The position numbers were made by a program, and so were the translations under genes. The notes beneath the pieces were generated by a model. It did not search any database. It was not told the origin of the DNA and was given only the letters and a program-made list of their open reading frames with translations. Shown in pieces: positions 11,350-22,200 of a DNA stretch of 64,000 nt (within the stretch, counting starts at the first letter, position 1; each line of letters opens with the position of its first letter). Source of the DNA: Lytechinus pictus (Eukaryota > Echinodermata > Echinoidea > Temnopleuroida > Toxopneustidae); assembly GCF_037042905.1 (NCBI RefSeq), contig NC_087253.1:7862501-7926500 (forward strand), written 5' to 3'.

Positions 11350-12164
11350 AGGTTGAGGAGGATCGCCCTATATGATTTTTTTTCAAGTAGTAAAAAACAT
11401 TGCAAAAAGGAGTAATTTAAAAAAAAAAAAAACCATTTATAAATAAATAAATAAGACCGATAAATTGAGCTATGCCCCAACGCCCCCTCCTAATTGACAA
11501 AAATAAATCTGGCACAGCCACATGCATAGAAACAGAAGAAACTGAATAAAATGAGAATTCGCACAAATTTCTGTTGTTCCGACAGCTCAGGGAGGGGAGG
11601 GGGTAGTGCCAATACATTTTATTTTATGGGGGGGGGGGTCAAGACGACCCACTGATGATGCAATTTTTTTTTCTCAGTTGACTATTAGGAGTATATAAGA
11701 GTGCTACATACATGACCTACATGGACCCCTTTGTTACTCCCCTTTTCACTATTTTGACCCCAAAAACAAATCATAAGGGCTCTAATTTACCTGCCTTTCA
11801 ACATTTCGAGGCGTCCCGCCCGCGAAATTATTTTTCCCACCGAGTTCTGGACCAACATATGAATATTCATGACTTGCGTCTTCGGATTGAGAGTACGCAT
11901 GCGCGTTGCTCAGAATGAATTAGCATCGTCAAATTACCGGTACCCTTACATAGTTACATAAGCCTTATAGGCTTAGATCTATATATACATCCAATTCTTA
12001 AACACTTATCAAACTAGCTGCCATTAATGGCAAGACATGTGCTAGGGTAGGGCTAGCTTAGGCTAGCGCATTAACTTTGCCTCAAATCTGGACCTGTCTA
12101 ATGCCTAATACTAATATGAATAGCCGACTAATGCCATGGTTAACTTAGAACTTGTTAATTCCGA

Positions 12165-12800
12165 ACTTTAATTGATTAGATTCCTATCCCGTTCATATTC
12201 TTTATAAGGCGCTATGAATGTTGTTGTTAGGTTGGAAAATAAAAAACTTTCAGCTCGCGCTTCGCGCTCGCATTCATTGTTTAGATTCTTATTCCGTTCA
12301 TTATTAAGTGCTAAGAATTTCCAGTTTTTAGGTTGGAAATCAAAAACTTTCAGCTCGCGCTTCACGCTCGCATTAATTGTTTAGTTTCCTATCTTGTTCA
12401 TATTCTTTTTAAAGTGCTATGAATGTCCAGTATTTAGTTTGGAAAAAAAAGTCAGCTCGCGCTCGCATCTATTATTTATTTAAATTTCTATCCTGTTCAT
12501 GATTTGAAAAATGTGTTACGAATGTCCAGTTTTTAGGTTGGAATATCAAAAACTATCAACTTGCGCTTCGCGCTCACATTAATTGATTAGATTCCTATAC
12601 TGTTCATATTCTTTTTAAAGTGCTATGAATGTCCAGTATTTAGGCTGGAAAATCAAAAACTTTCAGCTCGCGCTCGCATCTATTATCTAGTTAAATTCCT
12701 ATTCTGTTCATGATTTGAAAAAGTGTTACAAATGTTCAGTTTTTAGGTACTTCCTATCCTGTGCTTAATTTGAAAAATTGTTACGAATGTCCAGTTTTTA
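12165..12800. repeat. Minisatellite of about 100-bp units, seven copies
   Basis: Units start near 12171, 12275, 12375, 12470, 12580, 12682 and 12752. Each carries a TTCCTATCCTGTTCAT-like start, a GAATGTCCAGTTTTTAGGTT core and a CTTTCAGCTCGCGCTTCGCG end, with decay towards the right. It is absent from the right arm of the surrounding palindrome, so it arose or was lost after the palindrome formed. Confidence 0.85.
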
Positions 12801-12951
12801 GGTTGGAAAATGAATATTAGCTTATTTGCCATGGTTTAATAATTATGTCTAGTCCGTATACAAAACCAGTCCTAGATCTAAAAAAAATTTATCTTAGTTC
12901 TAGTCTAGTCTCTATATCTAGACTCTGATCTACGCTGTATCAGCATGGAAC

Positions 12952-13277
12952 CACTAGTGTACCAAGGGGGGGGGGGGGAAGACTGTCCCTCTGACGAGTC
13001 ACAACTGATTCAGGGGACGTGCCCCCTTTGAGAAGCCAAATTAATAATTTGTAATGTAAAAATGCAATGAAAAAGACGTATGTCCCCTTTTTTTAACGTG
13101 AAGATCTTTTTTTTTTTTTTTTGCTTGTCAATTTTTTTTTCAGCTAAGAAATCCATAATTTGGGGTGAAGACCCCTTTTTTTTTGGGGGGGGGGGGCTTG
13201 TCACATTTTTTCGCGGACGAAATATCCTCTTAAAAAATTGCCCCCCTTTTGGAAAATCCTAGGTACACCAGTGCGTG
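12952..13277. mobile_element. hAT-like MITE inside the palindrome
   Basis: Starts CACTAGTGTACCAAGG and ends with CCTAGGTACACCAGTGCGTG. It is flanked by CATGGAAC at 12944-12951 and 13278-13285, an 8-bp duplication. The interior matches the copies at 9009 and 19070 (GAGAAGCCAAATTAATAATTTGTAATG). Confidence 0.75.
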
Positions 13278-14432
13278 CATGGAACGTATTTTAACGTCAG
13301 GCACAAATTAACGTCAGTGATCTTGATCCCCGTCTTCACCCAAAATTAAGGATTTCGTAGCTGAAAAAAATTTGACAAGAAAAAAAAAAGATCTTCACGT
13401 TCAAAAGAGGGGACATACGTCTTTTTTCGTTGCATTTTGACATAACAAATTATTAATTTGGCTTCTCAAGGGGGGGGGGGCACGTCCCCTGGATCAGTTG
13501 TGACTCGTCAGGGGGGCAGTCTGCCCCCCCCCCTTTGGTACACTAGTGGTTCCATGCTGATAGCGCGTAGATCAGAGTCTAGATCTAGAGACTAGACTAG
13601 AACTAAGATATTTATTTTAGATCTAGGACTGGTTCTGTATACGGACTAGACATATTAAACCATGGTAAATAAGCTGATATTGGTCCAAACCTAATCAAAC
13701 GTAAAGTTCGGAATTAACAAGTTCGAAGTTAACCATGGCATATTAGTCGGCTATTCCTATTAGTATTATGCATTAGACAGGTCCAGATTTGAGGTAAAGT
13801 TAATGCGCTAGCCTAAGCTAGCCCTACCCTAGCACATGTCTTGCCATTAATGGCAGCTAGTTTGATAAGTGTTTAAGAATTGGATGTATATATAGATCTA
13901 AGCCTATAAGGCCTATGTAACTATGTAAGGGTACCGGTAATTTGACGATGCTAATTCATTCTGAGCAACGTGAATGCTTACGATCGGCACTGGTCGAGGC
14001 CAAGTCCACGCGCATGCGTACTCTCAATCCGAAGACGCAAGTCATGAATATTCATATGTTGGTCCAGAACTCGGTGGGAAAAATAATTTCGCGTCCCGCG
14101 CCCGCCCTTACATTAATTCAATAAAACACTTTGAAAAGAAGGGATATTATGTTGTACCCATTTGGCAAAAAAAAAATGCAGTGGATGTTTCCTGTTATGG
14201 CCAAGTTCAGTGATTTGCGCGGATCAAATTTAGTACATGTCCCAAATAAAAAGCCACATGTTATATGAAATCTATAAATAATTACAGATGCGGAGGCGGA
14301 AATTATCGCCTCCTTTCAATAAAACGTGTGTGGCATTTCCCTTGAAACAAATGTAGGGTGGAACCACGCTGCTTAAAGATTTATAGAACGCTATTTACTA
14401 CCAGAACCTTACAGTAGTGTAAATAACCATGC

Positions 14433-15048
14433 TTAACGGACAAGCCCACCCCCAAAAAGTTGATTTGAATAAAAAAGAAAAATCCAACAAGCATTACACT
14501 GATAATTTCATCAAAATCGGATGTAATATAAGAAAGTTATGACATTTTAAAGTTTTGCTTAATTTCATGAAACAGTTGTATTCATATCCTGGTAGGTATG
14601 CAAATGAAGAGACTGATGACGTCATTCACTCACTATTTCTTTTGTATTTTATTATATGAAATATGAAATATTCTAATTTTCTCCTCATGGTCAAGTGAAA
14701 CAAGAATTAATTTTTCCATGAACATGTGGAATCATCATTGTTTGATATTATATTGTTCAGTCAAGTTGGTCCTTATTGTCAAATCTGTAAAAAATGAAAT
14801 ATTTTATAATTCAAACAATAGAAAACAAAAGAAATAGTGAGTGACGGACATCATCGACCGTCTCATTAACATTTCACTTAGTTGTGCATATCACTGTTTT
14901 GTGAAAAATAAGCGAAACTTTAAAATTTCATAACTTTCTTATGTTACATCCGATTTTGATGAAAAATTTTCAGCGTTATGCTAGTTTGATTTTTCTCTAT
15001 TGATTCAAACTCAATTTTTTCCTAGGGTAAACTTGACCTTTTATTTAA
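14433..15048. mobile_element. MITE of the TTAA-bounded family, copy 2
   Basis: Begins TTAACGGACAAGCCCACCCC and ends with AACTTGACCTTTTATTTAA. The arms are inverted: TTCATCAAAATCGGATGTAA near 14505 against TTACATCCGATTTTGATGAA near 14943, with AGTGAGTGACGG in the middle. No open frame is present, so it is non-autonomous. Confidence 0.85.
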
Positions 15049-16142
15049 TGAGAACAATTTAACTTCGTTGTTTGAGATTAAAAAAAACTTGTTTCAACCG
15101 CTTTAATGTTCATAAAGTAAAGTTCGTTGTAAAAAAAAAATAACATAATAACAAACAACGTTTTTACTGCCATGGGAGTGGAATAGACACCCCAGCATGC
15201 CTAGACAGCTAATATATATATACATTGTAAAAAAAATCAAGATCTAGAACGGGGATCAAACCAAGAAGAATAATGTCTTTTGAAAATAATGAGGTGACTT
15301 GGGTATGTTCACACTGATGGGGGAGAAGGGGAGGGGGGGGGGGAGGTTGAAGAGAAAAGGGTTGTACTTCTTTTATTTTCAACAAACAATAATAACTTGA
15401 GGGACAGAACAGCACTTGTTAAGATAATGGCTAGAAATGGGGGTAAAAAAGTTTAGTTTGCCAATAATTTCAGGGAGCTATTTGAATCCCAAATCCATGA
15501 TAAGACACCCACGGTATTAGGCCTATAGAGAAAAAGGCAATAATTTCCAAGTGGAAGAAATGAGAAAGAAAATGAAGTAGCTAACGTGACTCTCCTCAAC
15601 CCCTTTTACTACTTCAGAGGTAAATACTCCATCCATGGTTGGCTCCCCCACCCCTCCCCCATCAGAATATTCTGGAGCCGCCAATGATTACCTGTCCCCG
15701 AATTCATGGTTTCAATCCAGGTCCTTTAATCTATCACAGTTGACCCCCTCCCCACCTCCTCGGCTCCTCCCTCCCCGGCATCGCCTTATTCCCGTGCCTC
15801 AATTAGATATCTTAGTTGACCCCCCCCCCCCCCCCCGCCCCTTCAATCAAATCAACCCAGGCAGAATATGCGTTGAAGTTCAAACTGTTTGTAACATTAC
15901 ACGGGATAATACCCGCAGGAAAACAGATCGAACGTAAATAACAGCCTTTTGTGTTTCCGTGATATGAATCAGATCAAGGTGTGCTCTGATCAAAGATTTC
16001 GCGTTGACGCTATCGAATGCTAACATGCAAGGTAATCTTATCAGTTCTGGGATTCATTGATCATGCAAGGCACATACACGGTTATTAATGACATTAAGAC
16101 TCTTAGGATAACTTCGAAAGTTTGCACCTTTCATTTTTTCAG
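15049..16142. other. Upstream region of the plus-strand HYR gene
   Basis: Holds poly-G and poly-C tracts and pyrimidine-rich stretches. Position 16142 closes a strong acceptor (CATTTTTTCAG) five bases before the start codon, so a 5' untranslated exon must lie in or before this stretch. That exon was not identified. Confidence 0.5.
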
Positions 16143-16232
16143 GCATTATGTTAATTGGGAGAGGAAACGCGCGAGGAATGGTTGTCTGGTTGATTGCGGT
16201 GGCGCTCACGGCAGTAAAGGTTCAAGGCCAAG
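16143..16232 (+). CDS. HYR gene, exon 1: start and signal peptide
   Basis: The acceptor CATTTTTTCAG precedes GCATT and ATG (16148). The exon encodes 28 residues: a short Arg-containing start, hydrophobic core MVVWLIAVALTAV, then KVQGQ. The donor is G|GTAAGT and the phase is 1. Coding begins at 16148; 16143-16147 is 5' UTR. Confidence 0.85.
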
Positions 16233-19200
16233 GTAAGTTAAAGGGAATGATGACATTATGATCTCATGTTTAATTTAGGGCCTGTTACTTTTACGATGGA
16301 CTCAAATTAGAGTATAGGTCACAGTCATATCCTCTTCAATAATTTAGTGACTTATATTTAAATATGTTATCCTAATTAATGTCCTTCGATTTTGTGCATG
16401 AACAAACATCCTTCTGCTAACATGACCTTTTATTATGTCATTGATGATTATGACAAATGCTATTTGTTTATGGACGTGTTGTAGATAGAGTGGGTGAGTA
16501 TAGGCCTACGTTAGAACTTGAAATGGAATAATCTAAATATCATATTTTTGCTATAGCCTATCGATTTTTTGTTAAAGATGACGTACACAACATGGACATT
16601 TGATGCATAGGGGCGGGGGGGGGGGGGGGGGGGTCGGTTGTTGTGTGTACCAAGATAATATGGTCCGACCAGTCATATCCAAGCAAAAATGATATAAATA
16701 ATTCAGTAATGACGTGATCATTTAATCATTTCTTCTTCATTCTTCATTTTTTTAAATAATAGTAATAATGATAATAAAAACAATAATTAATACTAATAAT
16801 AACAATAATAATAATAGCAATATATATTATTATAATTATTGTTTTATTATCATTATTATTATCATTGTTATTATTATCATCATTATTATTGATGATACAT
16901 AATAATAAATTGGTGCTTATAAAAGCGCACAATCAATTAAAACTGCTCTATGCGCTTTACATTTACAAATCACTCTCCAAATTAGTATTCTTATTATTCT
17001 TATAATTATAATTTTTATTATCATTATCATCATTATCATTATTATTATTATTATTGTTGTTATTATTACTATTATCATTATTAGGCCCTATCAGTATCAG
17101 TATCATTTTTACTTTCAGATACAACTCCACCGAATGTGACGTGCAGTGACACCACTACCCATCCCCTCTTTGTGAATAGTTTCTTTGGACTGAGCGAAGG
17201 TGTTTCGTACACCTACGAGGATGTGAACCCTGATCCTAGTGGTATATCTTATAACGTAACCACAGGGACATCGGGATATCTCTACCCACCTGGAAGAACA
17301 CCCGTTACATTGATCGCAGTCGACATGGATGGTAACACCGCCACTTGTTTGTTCTACGTAGAAAATACACGTAAGTACGCGTAAATTCAAGGGGTAAGTT
17401 CACTCTGACGAAAAGTTTGTAGTAAAATCCCCCATCATATAACCCCCTCCAAAAAAAAAATGTTGGTGAAGATTTGAGGAAATACATCAAAGATTGATAA
17501 GGTTATTATAATTTTTAAATTTTGATTTTGTGATAGTATTTTCGAGCAGCCGCTCCATATGTATAAGATGCATATATTGTTTATATTACGTAATAATTTG
17601 TTTTCACTTCTTTTAGGAGCGGGTGCGAAATGATTTGTCTGTTGATGATATATACTAAACGTAAATAAAAACAATTTTCAACTTTATTTTGAGAAAATGA
17701 CATTTTACTGACAATCTACTATACGAAATACGGGAAAGCAGCTCCCAGTTGACGGCACAAATAAAAAAAGTTAACATTCTTATCATATTTTCAAAATCTT
17801 TGATGGATTTACCTCAAACCTTCACAAATATTTTCATTATTTTTTTCTGCCATTTTTCGAATGAACTTTTCGCCAGGTTGAACTTAAACGGGGGAGTAAA
17901 GGTATATCTTCCACAGATTACTTGAAGGTGGAGGGGGTGGGAAGCGCTCTTGTGATTTTTCTGAATGATGGATTGGGCAAACTCTCAGAAATGTTTGATG
18001 CCAGATATGAACATACTAATCATGCCAACCGTTGGTAAAAAAAAATTCAAAAATATAAATTATGAACAAAATGAAATAGGAAACATTAAATAAAAATCCC
18101 ATTAGCATGATAAGTGACGCGCAATATTCTTATCACCAGCATTTATAATGTTCTTATACTACACTAAAAAACGCAGTTTAAAATCTCATGTACTTTTTAA
18201 AGCCCGCCAATCTACAAGTTGTTTTAAGCTTTAAAAGTTTAAACCAATTTTTAAAAAGTTTACAAAATTGCTTGAAAGTTTGAATAACATGTTACAGTGA
18301 CGGGCTTGAACAGCGTGTTACTTTTTGTACTTTGTATAACCAACCTGTTAACTGTTTTTTATCATTTATTTATTTATTTATTTTTACTGGGAGTATATGG
18401 GAGTACGAAGCGTTGACGCACTGCAAAAACTCCGGTGTTGATTTAACACCAGTCCGGAATCTATATACTGTATGTCCACACCAGAGAAGTATTGAAACAA
18501 CACCAGTTTAGAATCAAACTATTGCTGTTTTAATAATAATTGGTGTTGTATAAACACCTATCTGGTGTTAGACCAAAACGAAACTGGTGTTGTTTAACAC
18601 TTCTCTGGTGTGGACTTATATAGATTCCGGGCTGGTGTTAAATCAACACCAGAGTTTTTGCAGTGCGGGAATATTTATAAAGAGAGAAAGAGAGAGATCA
18701 CGAGAGGGAGGGGGAAAAGAAATAGAGAGAGAGAGAGATAGAGGGAGAGAGAGAGAATTGGCTGAGATTTATAACTTTCAAAAATATGAATTTGATCAAT
18801 ACATCAAATTCTGCTTCCTGCATTATACTGTAGGCTTTCCCTCTTTTGGCTCCATGAAGTCAGATATTAATTTGCAGCCTATCAGCGAGGACACCTCCCC
18901 TGTGAGGGAACAACAAATTATTGGATTAACCCTTTAACCTCATTCTGTCATCCATTGTGTATGTCTAATGATTGCGAACCGATTTTAACGGTCTACAGTT
19001 CTGCGTTCTGAGTTTGTACATGATCGTGGTATTTGATATTACTATTCTCTTTTGTCAATTTTCCAAACGCGGATCGGGGGGGGGGGGGACAGCCTTTTGA
19101 GAAGCAAAATTAAAATGTGTAATGTAACATGACATTGAAACCTAGATGTGCACCCCCCCCCCTTCGAAATTGAAGACCTTTTTTTTCCTTGCTTGTCAAA

Positions 19201-22200
19201 TTTTTTCGGGGAACGAATTATTCTTAATTTGTGGTTGAAAACCTTTTTTTGGGGGGTGGGGGAGGGGGGAGGGGGGCTTGTCAAAATTTTCCTTCGAACC
19301 CCCCCCCCCCCTTTGGGAAATCCAGGATCCGCCCCTGGTTTTCGTCCGTGTTTACAAAAGAGAATTCGGAGTTGAAAATGACCCTTTCCACGAAAGTCTG
19401 ATAAGTAGATATCTCCACCCCCAATAAAAGTCGATTTAAATAAATAAGTACAAATCAAGTAGGCAACACTGCCAGTCATTTCGCACACGGATGAAAATAA
19501 AGTGATTATATTTTGAGGTTTCATTTTGGAGGTTGTATCATTATAATCGTTTCTGCCTGGTAAGTTTTGTGGTATGTTTGCAATGCCTGACTTGATAATC
19601 AACGTTTACATTGTATGTAATTGTATAATCAGCATAATATTTTGTTAAAGTTCGCCATGACAAAAAGGTTCAATAAACATAGAAAAGGTATAATATAGAA
19701 CATCAGAATCGGGCGAAAAATAAGAAACTTCTAATATTAGGTCTCACTTTTTGAGTCTGGTATTATCATAGTGATATATCTTCTTTTTTTAAAAAGAATT
19801 AAAGGGCAATTCCACCCCAGAAAAATGTTAATTTGAATCAATAGAGATAAATCAAACAAGAATAATGATGAAAATTTCATCCAAATCGGATGTAAAATAA
19901 GAAAGTTATGATACTTTAAAGTTTTGGTTATTTTTCACAAAACAGTGATATGCACAACTGAGTAATATGCAAATGAGAGAGTTGATGATGTCACTCACTA
20001 TTTCTTTTGTTTTTTATTGTTTGAATTATACAATATTTCAATTTTCACAGATTTGACAATAAGGCCCCTCTTGGTTGGACCACAAAATGTTCCAACAAAT
20101 GGTAATTCCAAATGTTCATGGAGAAATGAAACCTTGTTTCTCATGACAATAAGGAGAAAATTGAGATATTTCATATTTCATATAATAAAATACAAAAGAA
20201 ATAGTGAGTGGGTGATGTCATCATTTCCCTCATTTGCATACCAACTAGGATGTGTATATAACTGTTTTGTGAAATTAAGCGAAACTTTAAAATGTCATAA
20301 CTTTCTTATTTTACATCAGATTTTGATGAAGTTTTCAGAGTTATGCTTGTCTGATTTTTCTCTTTTTATTCAAATCAACTTTTTGTTGGGGTGGACTTGT
20401 CCTTTAAATGTTGTGCTTATAATGGCTGACTTCAGCATAAGCGTTTCCATTACAAAATATTATAATACTATAATCACCATCATCATCATTTTAAAGTAAG
20501 TTCACCGAAATTGACAAAAAAAGATAAAAACAAAATAATCATGACTCTGCATGCAAATTTCAACTACAATGAAACAGTGGAGTATTTAGTGACGGCACCA
20601 AGATTTTCAAAATGGGGGGGGGGGGGGGAGTTAGTGGGATGTAAAACAACATTTTGGGGCAGAGGCGCATTTACTATCCTACATTTTTTCTTCACTTTGC
20701 CCAATTTCTTGGGGCAACGGGAGAGGGGGGAGTGGGAGGGGGCAACGCCTCTGAAGGGGTGGGGGCAGGTAAGAGGGAGGCACTCTGCCCCCCCCCCACC
20801 GTCTCCTCGTCTCACGGAGCTATCATGTATTCCGTGTACATTTTGACAGCCTTGAAATTACCTAAATTGTTTATAATTATTTTTCTTCCCCCACATACAT
20901 TATTAGTGACCGAGCTACCAGTCAATTGCCCCGACCTAAACCGGACCGTTCTCACTGATGTCGGGCAACCCACCTACGCGTACTTCCCTGCAATTGGGCC
21001 TGGTGACGTCACAAAGAGTAAACCGCAATACAGATATCACGGCGCCGCGGTTTCTGTTGATTCCGTAATTGCTGTCGGTTTTGGACTGGATGTGGGAAGT
21101 CATGTTGCCACCCTAATCATCTACGATGACGTCCTAAACAAGACGTGTTCCGGTTACATTGTTGTACAAGGTAAACCTCTGATAGAACATTGTGGTATGG
21201 GTCCTGATTGGCTGAATCTTATCACGTGATTTTTTTTCTTGCCTCACAATGAATGTTCACATTGTTTCAAATATATTTTGGGTAAAAAAAAATCTAACCG
21301 ATAATTTCGTTAATGTCCCACTTCGGCTACGTCAACTAGGGGCGACATGAAGGGCACAATGCCCTAGCTATGAATTTTGTTTAAGTAGTGGTTAAAATAG
21401 GGGGAGGGGTAATTTCTTTCATTTTTCCCCTTTCAAAATGAATGATTTATAAGAAAAATAGAGATAACTTGATATTGTTACTTTATACTGCCCCTGTTAT
21501 TCACCTTTACGCACATCCCCCCCCCCTCCCCCCGCTGTCAACATTTTCTGGCACTGCCCCTGCCTACAAGCATCGTTGGGTGCTCTTAGTGTGATCGTAT
21601 CCTGACAATTACCAACAGAGTGTCATAAGGTGTCGTGGGCGGAAATCCCAGGGGGACGGGGGGGGGGGGGGCGTACCCCTACTCAAAAAAAGTAGGGGGA
21701 CACAATATCACAATAATGTCCCCCTAATATTTTTGGTCTTTTATGATTGAAAGAAATACATCATTCAAAATCGAAATAGAACGTGTATTTTGATCGAAAT
21801 GGCGTTACATTTGGGGTGATAACCTTTTTTTTGCTAGTCAAATTTATTTTGGTCGAAATGACCTTACATTTTGGGTGATAACCTTTTTTTTTTTTTTTTT
21901 TTGGGGGGGGGGGGCTAGTAAAATTTATTTTGGTCGAAATGACCTTACATTTGGGGTGATAACCCTTTTCTTCTTCTTCTTTTCCCCATCCTCATCCTCC
22001 TATTTTTTTCTCTTTTGAAATAGACACTGAAAAGCCCAACGTGACGTGCCCAGAAAATATCACGGAGAGCTCAACAAATGTCATCGACTATTCAGCGACT
22101 GCAATCGACAATGTCGGAGCTTCTCTGGTGTATCAACCAGATTCTAGTAGTAGGTTCGATCCAGGTCTAACCCTGGTGACTGTAATGGCGCAAGATCAGG

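Larger units (their letters stand above)
11812..14100. repeat. Long near-palindrome (arms about 0.77 kb, 160-bp spacer)
   Basis: The left arm (11812-13172) and right arm (13334-14100) are inverted copies, judged by eye at about 95% identity. Paired landmarks: GGACCAACATATGAATATTC (11850) with its complement at 14046-14065, GCTAGGGTAGGGCTAGCTTA (12042) with 13816-13835, and CAGCATGGAACCACTAGTGT (12941) with 13537-13556. The left arm is about 0.6 kb longer because of a minisatellite (12165-12800). A hAT-like MITE near the centre is complete on the left and partial on the right, so it was present before the inverted duplication or was part of the element. Confidence 0.9.

Noticed and set aside
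11286-11617. Pro- and Phe-rich frames over the 21-base G tract
   Set aside because: Homopolymer translation; no splice or family support.
16930-17118. Extra coding sequence between the ATT repeat and HYR exon 2
   Set aside because: The ACTTTCAG acceptor and the conserved exon length (252 bases, same as the paralogue) leave no room for it.
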